A stretch of 54,970 nucleotides of DNA from UBA2897 sp036733925. GTDB taxonomy: Bacteria; Bacillota; Negativicutes; Selenomonadales; Selenomonadaceae. Under the pieces are notes generated by a model, which saw nothing but the letters and a program-made list of their open reading frames with translations, was not told the DNA's origin and made no database searches. Below are positions 25,156 through 33,635 of this stretch, in pieces (the stretch's first letter is position 1; every line of letters starts with the position of its first letter). A program made the position numbers and the translations under genes. The DNA lies in the NCBI GenBank assembly GCA_036733925.1, contig DAIMZO010000012.1:1-54970 (forward strand), given 5' to 3'.

Positions 25156-26511
25156 ATGGGTTCTTTCGTTTCAACGTTTGAACGGATCATGATGCCTGTC
25201 GCCGGAAAGATTTCCAGCAACAAGTACCTGCTGGCCATGCGAGACGCGTTCTCCATGTTGCTGCCGTTCATCATCGTCGGTTCGTTCTTCGGTATCATTG
25301 AGTGGGTGTTGATCGACCCGTGGGGCACGATTATGGGCGCGAACGGCCTGAACCTCGGGCAGACGTTCACGGGCCTCGACACGACGAGCGATGCCTACAA
25401 GGCTTCGAGCTTCGTCGCCACCTTGCAGGTCTTCCAGGGACTCTGCAACAATGTCGTGACCGTCGGCTTCGGCGTGTTCTCGTTCCTGCTCGTCGCGGCG
25501 TTCGCCTATCGCCTCGGCACAATCTGGGGCGGTGACCCGTTCTCGACGGCGCTGACTGCGCTCGGCGCGTTCATCATCGTCACGCCGCAGCAGATTGTCA
25601 CGAAGGCCGGCGAGAAGCTCGGCGCGTTCGACCTGAACTATTTCGGCAACAAGGCCGTCCTGACGGCACTGATTGTCGCGACGGTCTCCTCGTGGCTGTT
25701 CATCAAGCTCTCGAAGAACCAGAAGCTCCGCATCCACATGCCGGACACGGTGCCGCCAGCGGTCTCGCAGTCGTTCGCCGTCCTGGTGCCGGTTCTGATC
25801 ACGCTCGGCCTGTTCACGGTTTTCGCTACGATCCTTTCGCAGGCAGCCTTCATGGGCAGCCATGCGCTCAATGACCTCATCTACGCATTGATCCAGGCGC
25901 CGCTCATGGGCTTCTCGCAGGGCCTCGGGTTCTCGCTGCTCTACCAGTTCATCGTATGGTTCTTCTGGTGGTTCGGCATCCATGGCCACAACGTCACGGC
26001 GGCCATCCAGAACATGGTCTATATGCCGGCACAGCTCGCGAACCAGGCCGGTGACGCATCGTATGTCTTCTCGAACGGTTTCTTCGAGGAACTGACGCTG
26101 CTGCAGGTCATGGGTCTCCTCATCGCAATCTTCATGTTCTCGCGCAAGGCGAGCTGGCGTGCGGTCGCGAAGCTCGGCTTCCCGGCGATGCTCTTCAACA
26201 TCCAGGAGCCGATCGCCTTCGGCCTGCCAATCGTGCTGAACCCGATGCTGCTGATCCCGTACATCCTCGCCCCGATGGCGAACACGGTCATCGGCTGGCT
26301 CGCGATTTCGTCTGGTCTAGTACCGATATTCAAATACGTCGTCCCGTGGACGATGCCATCGTTCTTCGGCGGCCTGATCGGTACCGGCTCCCTGAGCGGC
26401 GGCCTGCTGCAGCTCGTATGCCTCGCGGCGGATGTGTGCATCTACGCGCCGTTCGTCATCGCAGCGAATAAGATCAAAGATGTAGAAGAAGACGAGGAGG
26501 AAAATGCCTGA
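25156..26511 (+). CDS. PTS lactose/cellobiose-family IIC component
   Basis: A 451-residue inner-membrane transporter with about 10 hydrophobic segments. The conserved pair of family residues that bind the sugar are present: H276 in FGIHGHNV and E351 in FNIQEPIAFGLP. The start at 25156 has GGGGAGG 9-10 bases upstream; a frame extension to 25123 is not needed. It follows IIB by 128 bases with no terminator seen, and its end overlaps the IIA start by 8 bases. The likely substrate is a beta-linked disaccharide such as cellobiose or mannobiose. Confidence 0.93.
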   Translation: MGSFVSTFERIMMPVAGKISSNKYLLAMRDAFSMLLPFIIVGSFFGIIEWVLIDPWGTIMGANGLNLGQTFTGLDTTSDAYKASSFVATLQVFQGLCNNVVTVGFGVFSFLLVAAFAYRLGTIWGGDPFSTALTALGAFIIVTPQQIVTKAGEKLGAFDLNYFGNKAVLTALIVATVSSWLFIKLSKNQKLRIHMPDTVPPAVSQSFAVLVPVLITLGLFTVFATILSQAAFMGSHALNDLIYALIQAPLMGFSQGLGFSLLYQFIVWFFWWFGIHGHNVTAAIQNMVYMPAQLANQAGDASYVFSNGFFEELTLLQVMGLLIAIFMFSRKASWRAVAKLGFPAMLFNIQEPIAFGLPIVLNPMLLIPYILAPMANTVIGWLAISSGLVPIFKYVVPWTMPSFFGGLIGTGSLSGGLLQLVCLAADVCIYAPFVIAANKIKDVEEDEEENA

Positions 26512-26857
26512 AATGATGGATGAAAAAACGACAGAACAGTGCATGCAGCTGATCCTGCATTCTGGTACGGGCCGCTCGATGGTACTCGAGGCCATGCACC
26601 AGCTGACCATAGACCATGATATCGAGCGCGCGAAGAAACAGATTGAGGAAGCCGGCAAGGAGATCGGCGAGGCGCATGATATCCAGACGGCCATGATGTC
26701 GGCGGAATGCGACGGACAGCCGGTAGAAAAGTCGATTTTGCTGATCCACGCGCAGGATCATTTCATGACCGCGCTCGCGGTTCGCGATGTCGCGAAGATG
26801 ACGCTTGACCTCTACGCGGATCTCGCAAAGCAGAAAAACGGAAAGGCAGAAGCATAA
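26504..26857 (+). CDS. PTS lactose/cellobiose-family IIA component
   Basis: A 117-residue helical phosphocarrier that forms a trimer. The active histidine is H82 in LLIHAQDHFM, the family signature; EAMHQLTIDHDIERAKKQIE is the helical body. It starts within the end of the IIC gene and stops where the GH1 gene begins (TAATG overlap), showing tight translational coupling. It takes phosphate from HPr and passes it to the IIB cysteine. Confidence 0.93.
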   Translation: MPEMMDEKTTEQCMQLILHSGTGRSMVLEAMHQLTIDHDIERAKKQIEEAGKEIGEAHDIQTAMMSAECDGQPVEKSILLIHAQDHFMTALAVRDVAKMTLDLYADLAKQKNGKAEA

Positions 26858-28278
26858 TGGCAAAATTCTTATCGTTCCCCGAACACTTCTGGTGGGGGGC
26901 GGCGACCTCCGGCCCGCAGAGCGAGGGCCGCTTCCACAAGGCGCACCGGTCGGTCTTTGACTACTGGTACGACACCGACCCGAAGGCATTCTTCGACGAG
27001 GTCGGGCCGGATACCGCATCGAACTTCTACAACGACTTCCGGCGGGATATCGCGCAGATGAAGGAAGTCGGGCTGAACTCGGTACGCACGTCCATCCAGT
27101 GGACGCGGCTGATCCGCGATTTCGAGACCGGCGAGACGGATCCGGACGGCGTGCATTTCTACAACAATCTCATCGACGAATTCCTGCGCCAGGGCATCCG
27201 CCCAATCCTGAACCTGCACCATTTCGATTTGCCGATTGAGCTCTATGAGAAATACGGCGGGTGGACGTCGAAACATGTCGTCGAATTATTCGTAATCTTC
27301 GCAAAAAAATGCTTCGAACTGTTCGGCGACCGCGTCAAGGATTGGATGACGTTCAACGAGCCAATGGTCGTCGCGGAGGGCGAGTACCTCTATCAGTTCC
27401 ACTATCCGCTGAAGGTCGACGGAAAGGCAGCCGTGCAGTGCATCTACAACCTGAACCTCGCGTCGGCGAAGGCCGTCGAAGCGTTTCATGCCTCGAGTTG
27501 CGCCGTGCACGGCGGACGCATCGGCATCGTGCTGAACCTGACGCCGGCGTATCCGCGCTCGGATGATCCGAAGGACGTCGCAGCGGCGGATTTCGCGGAG
27601 ACGTTCAAGAACCGGTTCTTCCTCGATCCGGCGGTCAAGGGCGTGTTCCCGGAGAAGCTCGTCGAGGTATTGAAGCGCGACGGCGTGCTCTGGGACGGCA
27701 CGGACGAGGAACTCGGGATCATCAAGAACAACACGGTCGACTATCTCGGCATCAACTACTATCAGCCGTTCCGCGCAAAGGCGCGTGAGACCGCATTCGA
27801 CGAGAGCAAGGGCTGGATGCCGGACAAGTATTTCGAGACCTATTCGATGCCGGGCGCGCGCATGAACCCGTACCGCGGCTGGGAGATCTATCCGAAAGCC
27901 ATCTACGATGTCGCCTGCAACGTACGTGACAACTACGGCAATATCCCGTGGTATATCTCCGAGAATGGCATGGGCGTCGAGGGGGAGGCGAAGTTCCAGA
28001 ATGCAGACGGCGTCATCGAGGATGACTACCGCATCGACTTCATCAAGGAGCATCTCGCCTGGCTCCACAAGGGCATCGAGGAAGGCTCGAACTGCTTCGG
28101 CTACCATCTCTGGACGCCGATTGACTGCTGGTCCTGGTCCAACGCGTACAAGAACCGTTACGGGCTCATCGCGCTCGACCTCGCGACGCAGAAGAAGACC
28201 ATCAAGAAGTCGGGCCGCTGGTTCCGGGGGCTCGCGGACGCCAATGGGTTCGACAGTGAATATGATTGTGAGGGCTGA
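26857..28278 (+). CDS. GH1 6-phospho-beta-glycosidase
   Basis: A 473-residue cytoplasmic glycosidase of family GH1. The acid/base is E168 in TFNEP and the nucleophile E369 in YISENGMG. WWGAATSGPQSEG at the N-terminus and HLWTPIDCWSWSNAYKNRYG near the C-terminus are typical. With the adjacent PTS, its substrate should be a 6'-phosphorylated disaccharide, giving a hexose and hexose-6-phosphate. A phospho-beta-mannosidase rather than glucosidase activity is possible given the GH26 partners, but cannot be decided from sequence alone. Confidence 0.9.
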   Translation: MAKFLSFPEHFWWGAATSGPQSEGRFHKAHRSVFDYWYDTDPKAFFDEVGPDTASNFYNDFRRDIAQMKEVGLNSVRTSIQWTRLIRDFETGETDPDGVHFYNNLIDEFLRQGIRPILNLHHFDLPIELYEKYGGWTSKHVVELFVIFAKKCFELFGDRVKDWMTFNEPMVVAEGEYLYQFHYPLKVDGKAAVQCIYNLNLASAKAVEAFHASSCAVHGGRIGIVLNLTPAYPRSDDPKDVAAADFAETFKNRFFLDPAVKGVFPEKLVEVLKRDGVLWDGTDEELGIIKNNTVDYLGINYYQPFRAKARETAFDESKGWMPDKYFETYSMPGARMNPYRGWEIYPKAIYDVACNVRDNYGNIPWYISENGMGVEGEAKFQNADGVIEDDYRIDFIKEHLAWLHKGIEEGSNCFGYHLWTPIDCWSWSNAYKNRYGLIALDLATQKKTIKKSGRWFRGLADANGFDSEYDCEG

Positions 28279-28281
28279 GGT

Positions 28282-29634
28282 ATGAAGAAGTTAGGGACAA
28301 AACGTCTGGCGCTCGGCGTCGGCGTGCTTCTCGCGGCGGCTTCTTACGCCGTGATGCCGGGCTTTGCATCGGCGAGCCCGGTCGACAATCCGAACGATAA
28401 GGTCTATGTCGTGCGCACGGCGGTGCCGGACAACGCGAAGGCGAAGGCCGAGGGGCCGACGGCCGCGCAGCTGAAGGCTTATGTGCCGCAGACGGTGCGC
28501 CTCGTCGACAGCCAGGCGACGCCGGAAACGGTCGCGCTCTACGATTACCTTGCGGCGCTGCCGAAGACCGGGCACTATCTCTATGGGCACCAGAACGATG
28601 CGCATCATAAGATGTTCCGCATCAAACCGGGCGACGGCACGAACTCCGACACGAAGGACGTGACGGGCAGCCTCGCCGGCGTCATCGGCGTCGACGCACT
28701 TTCCCTGACGGGCGCGGAGCTCACGCTCACGCCGGCCGAGAAAGAGGCGGGCGTGACCTATACGCAGAAGCTGCTCGATATCAGCGAGAAGGCCAATGCA
28801 GAAGGGGCAATCCTGACGCTTTCAATGCACATGCCGAATTTCGACGCCGTTGCGAAGAAGGGCAAGATCGACGGGCATTACGATTTTGGCGGCTACTCGC
28901 CGAACAATCTGTCTGGCAATGTCGCGCACCGCATCCTGCCGGGCGGCAATCTGCACGAGGTCTACACGGCCTATCTCGATATGGTCGCGGACTACGCGCT
29001 CGCCCTGCAGAAAAAGCATATCCCCGTGATCTTCCGCCCGTTCCATGAGCATAACGGCTCGTGGTTCTGGTGGGGCAAGGGTTCGACGAGCGATGCGGAT
29101 TTCCTGAAGCTCTGGCAGACGACCGTGCAGTACCTGCGCGATGAAAAGGGCGTGCATAATTTCCTCTACGCGTATTCGCCGAACGGGCCGTGCACGGACA
29201 GCGGCACATATCTCGACCGCTACCCGGGCAACAGCTATGTTGACATCCTAGGCCTCGATTTCTATTGCGACAACAACAACGCGAACTGGTATGATGACCT
29301 GCGCGACTCGCTCGATGTTATGCGCGACCTCGCGAAAGCCTCACACAAGATCACGGCGCTCACGGAGGCCGGCATCCGCAACGGCGGCAGCCTCGCCATC
29401 AAGGGCAACGACAAGAAGTGGTTCCACAACACCGGCGAGATCGTCCGGAAGAGCGGGGCTTCGTATTTCCTGACCTGGGCGAACTTCGAGAAGCTGGAGC
29501 ACAACTTCTTCGAGCCGTATATGGTCAGCCCGACGCGCGGCCACGAGATGGTCAACGAATTCGTCAACTTCTACAACGAGCCGGCGACGATCTTTGCGGA
29601 TGGCGTGAAAGACTACACGGAACTCGCGAAATAA
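28282..29634 (+). CDS. Secreted GH26 beta-mannanase (single domain)
   Basis: A 450-residue exported glycoside hydrolase. The signal peptide covers about residues 1-32 (cleavage near ASA-SP). The GH26 barrel fills residues about 75-445. The acid/base is E256 in FRPFHEHNGSWFWWG, the nucleophile E362 in ALTEAGI, and YLYGHQND is the conserved first strand. Enzymes with this motif set hydrolyse internal beta-1,4-mannosidic bonds. It starts 3 bases after GH1 and is followed 1 base later by a GntR regulator, so it belongs to the PTS operon. It resembles residues 75-450 of the larger GH26 at 31105, probably by duplication. Confidence 0.92.
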   Translation: MKKLGTKRLALGVGVLLAAASYAVMPGFASASPVDNPNDKVYVVRTAVPDNAKAKAEGPTAAQLKAYVPQTVRLVDSQATPETVALYDYLAALPKTGHYLYGHQNDAHHKMFRIKPGDGTNSDTKDVTGSLAGVIGVDALSLTGAELTLTPAEKEAGVTYTQKLLDISEKANAEGAILTLSMHMPNFDAVAKKGKIDGHYDFGGYSPNNLSGNVAHRILPGGNLHEVYTAYLDMVADYALALQKKHIPVIFRPFHEHNGSWFWWGKGSTSDADFLKLWQTTVQYLRDEKGVHNFLYAYSPNGPCTDSGTYLDRYPGNSYVDILGLDFYCDNNNANWYDDLRDSLDVMRDLAKASHKITALTEAGIRNGGSLAIKGNDKKWFHNTGEIVRKSGASYFLTWANFEKLEHNFFEPYMVSPTRGHEMVNEFVNFYNEPATIFADGVKDYTELAK

Positions 29635-29635
29635 G

Positions 29636-30376
29636 GTGCTCGGCAGGAAGAAGGTGACGGAAACGCAGGCGAAATATCAGGAAGTTGCGGGCTGTCTCCG
29701 CAATGAGATCCGGCACGGCGGCTATACCGTCGGGCAGCAGCTGCCGCTCGAGAAGGAACTTTGCGAGATGTACGGCGTGAGCCGGACGACGGTGAAGCGG
29801 GCGGTCGATGTGCTCGTCGCCGAGGGCTTCGTCGTGAAGCGGCGCGGGGCCGGCACGTTTGTCAAGGCGCTCGACCGCGGCATTGTCCAGCACCTGAATC
29901 AGGAAAAGCAGTTCGGCGGTTTCACTGAATACTATGCCGGCTATGACACCGGGACGAAGGTGCTGCACTATGCCGTCGTACATCCGACGGAGGAGGTCGC
30001 GCGGCTGCTGATGATTGAGCCCGACGACTTCGTCTACGACATCTCGCGCCTGCGCTTGGTCAGCGGGAAGCCGATTGTCGTCGAGTACACGCAAATGCCG
30101 CTCAAGCGGATCCCGGAACTGCCGAAAGATGTGCTCAACCATTCTATTTACAGGTATCTCGAGAACGAGCTCGGCCTGCGCATCCAGTCCGCACATCGGA
30201 GGCTGCGCGCCGTGATGCCGACGGGAGAGGAAAAGGAACTCCTCGGCATCGAGGGGCGGATGCCGCTGCTCGAGGTCACGCAGACCGCGTTCCTCGCGGA
30301 TGGCCTGCCGTTCGAATATTCGGTTTCGAGACACCGCGGGGACAAGATGGTATATCGCGTGGTTTCCATCCGCTGA
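29636..30376 (+). CDS. GntR/HutC-family regulator with UTRA domain (copy 1)
   Basis: A protein of up to 246 residues. The N-terminal winged helix includes QLPLEKELCEMYGVSRTTVK and VKRRGAGTFVKAL. The C-terminal UTRA ligand-binding domain (about 100-240) includes LPLKRIPELP-like and LLEVTQTAFLADGLPFEYS segments, ending in SRHRGDKMVYRVVSIR. UTRA regulators usually sense a sugar phosphate. The start is uncertain: GTG 29636 or GTG 29654, with alignment to the paralogue at 33636 favouring the later one. As the last gene of the PTS-GH1-GH26 operon it is probably its own controller. Confidence 0.88.
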   Translation: MLGRKKVTETQAKYQEVAGCLRNEIRHGGYTVGQQLPLEKELCEMYGVSRTTVKRAVDVLVAEGFVVKRRGAGTFVKALDRGIVQHLNQEKQFGGFTEYYAGYDTGTKVLHYAVVHPTEEVARLLMIEPDDFVYDISRLRLVSGKPIVVEYTQMPLKRIPELPKDVLNHSIYRYLENELGLRIQSAHRRLRAVMPTGEEKELLGIEGRMPLLEVTQTAFLADGLPFEYSVSRHRGDKMVYRVVSIR

Positions 30377-30449
30377 GGGAAGCGGGGGAAGCCGCCGGTC
30401 ATAAAAACACACGAGATAAAGGGTATCAAGAAAAGGAAGGTAGATTGTC

Positions 30450-31091
30450 ATGAAAACGGGAAACAAGGCTAAATCCATCGCTCTCGCACTCGGCGCAGGG
30501 CTCGCATTCTCGTTCCTGCCGAGCGCAGGACTTCCGATGATGGACGCGACGCAGTCCGTCGCCGAGGCTGCAACGATCAAGGCTTGGGATTTCTCCAAGG
30601 ATATCGGCAGCTGGGCCTATTGCGGCGCGTATTCCTACAGCGGGCAGGCCTCCGCTGCCTATGATGCGGCATTCGGCGGCTCGATGAAAGTCATGGTGGA
30701 CTTCTCCGGGGACAAGGATCAGTCCTGGAGCGAGGTCAAGCTCTCGGATACGTCGGTCACGAACGCGGCGCCAATCAAGGTCGGCAAGGGCGCGACGGTG
30801 CTGACGTACGACATGTATTATGATCCGGCACAGGTCAAGGGCGACGCGCAGCTCAAGACGAAGGTCTACGCACAGTCGGTGAAGGGCGAGGAAGTCATCA
30901 ACCAGAACGTCGACGATATCGGTCTTGCAACGGCGAAGAGCGTCCCGGGCTCGACGATGAAGAAAGTCCATGTCAAGGTCTACTTCGATGACCCGGTGGA
31001 GCAGGATATCAGCCATATCGAGCTCAGCGTTGTCAGCTATCTGACAGCATATAAAGGCGCCATCTACATCAACAACATCGAGCTGAAGTAA
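30450..31091 (+). CDS. Small secreted beta-sandwich protein, possible mannan-binding module
   Basis: A 213-residue exported protein with a signal peptide ending near residue 41 (SVAEAA). The mature part is one domain of alternating beta strands: WDFSKDIGSWAYCGAYSYSG, MKVMVDFSGDKDQSWSEVKL, VLTYDMYYDPAQV, and a final GAIYINNIELK. This pattern resembles beta-sandwich carbohydrate-binding modules found on mannanases (CBM27/CBM23-like), but here it has no catalytic domain. There is a GGAAGG site upstream and the next gene begins 13 bases after it. It may hold mannan at the cell surface or deliver oligosaccharides. The family call is tentative. Confidence 0.65.
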   Translation: MKTGNKAKSIALALGAGLAFSFLPSAGLPMMDATQSVAEAATIKAWDFSKDIGSWAYCGAYSYSGQASAAYDAAFGGSMKVMVDFSGDKDQSWSEVKLSDTSVTNAAPIKVGKGATVLTYDMYYDPAQVKGDAQLKTKVYAQSVKGEEVINQNVDDIGLATAKSVPGSTMKKVHVKVYFDDPVEQDISHIELSVVSYLTAYKGAIYINNIELK

Positions 31092-31104
31092 GGAGGCACG
31101 CAGC

Positions 31105-33288
31105 ATGCGGAAATTCTCCTTCCGTCATCGTGCCCTGAGCACGGCCATTGCGGCTGCATTCGTGTTCGGCCTGCCGGCCGCCATGCCGTCGCTGGCTACG
31201 GGCCTGCCGGCGAGCTCCGTGATCTCCATCGCGGAAGCGGCCGAAAAGGACGAGGTGCCGATCGGCTATGTGAAGCGCACGGTGAAACCGGTCAAGCAGA
31301 AGGCGCTGAAGGCGTCGGACCTGCAGATTCCGAAGACGGTCACGGTCACGGATCCGAAGCTCTCGAAGGAAGCGGCGGGTCTCTACGGTTATCTGCAAGG
31401 TGTCGCGAACTCGCCGTACCTGCTCTACGGGCATCAGAACGAGCTGCACAAGAAGTCGAGTCCGAATCTTCCGGGCGCGTCGGATACCGTCGACATGGTC
31501 AGCGACACCTCGGCGGTCATGGGCTTCGATGCGCTCGCGCTGACCGGCAATGAGCTCTCGCTGACGCCGAAAGAGAAGGCGGCCGGCGTCACCTTGCCGC
31601 AGAAGCTCGCCTCCATCTATATCCCGGCAGCGAAGAAGGGCGCGGTGCTGACGATGTCGGCGCATATGCCGAACTTCTCGCTCGTCGCGGGCCGCAAGAA
31701 AATCGACGGCAGGTATGATTTCGGCGGCTACTCGCCGAACGTGCTGAAAGGCGACGTCGTGACGCGTATCCAGCCGGGCGGGGATCTCAACGGGGTCTAT
31801 CGCGCCTATCTCGACCTGATTGCGGACTTCGACAGCCTCCTGCAGGCGGCCGGCGTGCCGCTGCTGTTCCGCCCGTTCCACGAGAACGACGGGGCATGGT
31901 TCTGGTGGGGCGCCTCGACGTGCACGCCGAGCCAGTACAAGAACCTCTACCGCTATACGGTCGACTACCTGCGCAACGTCAAGGGACTCCATAACCTCCT
32001 GATCGTCTATTCGCCGAATGGCCCGGTTCGCAATGAGGAAGGTTTCCTCTCGCGCTATCCGGGCGATGCCTGGGTCGATGTCATCGGCATCGATACCTAT
32101 CACCGCTATCCAACGGCGCAGGACGATGGCTGGATGAAGGGCCTCGACAGCTCGATGGCGGAGCTCGGCAAGATCGCCGCGAAGCATCAGAAGGTCGCGG
32201 TGCTCGCCGAGACCGGCATCATCGCGACGAAGAACGGCTGCCTGCCGCGTACGCGCAATCAGCGTCCGGACTGGTTCCGCGAGGTGCTGAACGCCACGGC
32301 CAGCCACCCGATCGCCTATATGCTGACCTGGTCGAATTTCGACCGCAAGAACTACTGCGAGCCGTTCATGGTCACGAAAAACTACGGCCATGAGCTCGTC
32401 GACGGGTTCACGCGGTTCTACAACGAGAAGGCGAGCGTGTTCGGCAAGCAGAACCTGAACTATATGAAGCTTTCCGTTGCGGCGGAAGCCTCGACGGTGC
32501 CGCACGCGTACTTCCTCGCGCCGGGTTCCTTCGATAACCTGAAGGCTGGATCTGTGCTCCGCGCTGCCGTGCCGGCGGATGCGAAGAGCGCGCAGGTGGT
32601 ATTCACGGCGGCCGAGGGCGGCAAGACGGCAACGCTGCCGCTTACGCGCCAGACCGATGGTGCGTGGTCACTCAAGCTGAATGCGGAGCAGGCGAAGCAG
32701 CTCGGCCAGAGCATCGGCCTGCTGACGCTCGACGTCGATGGCCGGAAGGCTGACGCGGTCAAGGTACTCGCGAATATGCCGGTGCCGAAGACGGATCCGT
32801 GGCTCGGCGATGACTTCGAGAGCTACTATGGCGACGATGATATGCTCGCCGGCGTGTATTCCAAGAACTGCGCCGCAAACTCCGATGTCACGGGCTCGCT
32901 GTCAACGGTTCATTCCGATGGCAAATACGGCCTCGCGTTCCACTACCATATCGGCAAGGACGGCTATGCCGGCATGGTCAAGAGCCTGAAAGGTGCGAAC
33001 TGGCAGGGCGCGAACGCGGTCGAGATCTGGTTCAAGCCGGATGGCAAAGGCCAGCGGTTCATCTTGCAAGTCAACTGCGCAGGACAGGATTTTGAGAAGA
33101 ACCTGTCCGCTTATACGAAGTCGACGGAGCCTGTGAAGGTACGCATACCATTCACGGAATTCATCGGCAAGCAGGGCGGCAGATTCGATCCGTCTCTGGT
33201 ACAACATTTAGCATTTTACTGCAACACGGTCGGCAATGAGACGGTCGACTCGACCATCTATATTGACGCTGTGCGTGCTGTAAAATAA
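31105..33288 (+). CDS. Secreted multidomain GH26 beta-mannanase with C-terminal binding module
   Basis: A 727-residue exported enzyme. The signal peptide is about residues 1-46 (AEA-AEK). The GH26 domain (about 85-455) has acid/base E260 in LFRPFHENDGAWFWWG and nucleophile E369 in VLAETGI. An Ig-like linker domain follows (about 465-568), then a C-terminal beta-sandwich (about 575-727; DDFESYYGDDDML, AVEIWFKPDGKGQRFILQVN, VDSTIYIDAVRAVK) like CBM11/CBM23 modules seen on mannanases. It is preceded 13 bases upstream by the small beta-sandwich gene and followed by a terminator. It probably makes the first cuts in polymeric mannan. Confidence 0.92.
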   Translation: MRKFSFRHRALSTAIAAAFVFGLPAAMPSLATGLPASSVISIAEAAEKDEVPIGYVKRTVKPVKQKALKASDLQIPKTVTVTDPKLSKEAAGLYGYLQGVANSPYLLYGHQNELHKKSSPNLPGASDTVDMVSDTSAVMGFDALALTGNELSLTPKEKAAGVTLPQKLASIYIPAAKKGAVLTMSAHMPNFSLVAGRKKIDGRYDFGGYSPNVLKGDVVTRIQPGGDLNGVYRAYLDLIADFDSLLQAAGVPLLFRPFHENDGAWFWWGASTCTPSQYKNLYRYTVDYLRNVKGLHNLLIVYSPNGPVRNEEGFLSRYPGDAWVDVIGIDTYHRYPTAQDDGWMKGLDSSMAELGKIAAKHQKVAVLAETGIIATKNGCLPRTRNQRPDWFREVLNATASHPIAYMLTWSNFDRKNYCEPFMVTKNYGHELVDGFTRFYNEKASVFGKQNLNYMKLSVAAEASTVPHAYFLAPGSFDNLKAGSVLRAAVPADAKSAQVVFTAAEGGKTATLPLTRQTDGAWSLKLNAEQAKQLGQSIGLLTLDVDGRKADAVKVLANMPVPKTDPWLGDDFESYYGDDDMLAGVYSKNCAANSDVTGSLSTVHSDGKYGLAFHYHIGKDGYAGMVKSLKGANWQGANAVEIWFKPDGKGQRFILQVNCAGQDFEKNLSAYTKSTEPVKVRIPFTEFIGKQGGRFDPSLVQHLAFYCNTVGNETVDSTIYIDAVRAVK

Positions 33289-33391
33289 TCCCTTTTTCGG
33301 GAAGGGAGGAGAAAGGGGCTAGCCCGTCTCCGAACTTCCTATAACCCCTTTTAGTTCCCCTAACATAATTTTTGTTCTGATCCTATCGAGT

Positions 33392-33432
33392 ATGCCTGTC
33401 TTCAAGTGGATTTGAAGGCAGGTATTTTTTTT
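33392..33432 (+). terminator. Terminator after the large GH26 gene
   Basis: ATGCCTGTCTTCAA (33392-33405) pairs with TTGAAGGCAGGTAT (33412-33425) and is followed by a run of Ts to 33432. Confidence 0.85.
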
Positions 33433-33476
33433 ATCTTCCAATCAAGTATATCATCTGCGTTTTAGTTGTATATTCC

Positions 33477-33587
33477 NNNNNNNNNNNNNNNNNNNNNNNN
33501 NNNNNNNNNNNNNNNNNNNNNNNNNNNNNNNNNNNNNNNNNNNNNNNNNNNNNNNNNNNNNNNNNNNNNNNNNNNNNNNNNNNNNNN
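33477..33587. other. Assembly gap of 111 unknown bases
   Basis: Positions 33477-33587 are Ns. Reading frames that cross it are not meaningful. The gap lies in the intergenic region before the second GntR gene, where its promoter and operator would be. The true length may differ. Confidence 0.98.
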
Positions 33588-33635
33588 AGAAAGGCAGAAA
33601 ACGGTAAACAGATTAGGATAAAGAGGTTTTGGACT

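Noticed and set aside
26504..26857. Chitobiose as the PTS substrate
   Set aside because: IIA/IIB/IIC of this family do include chitobiose systems, but no deacetylase or hexosaminidase genes are nearby, while mannanases are.
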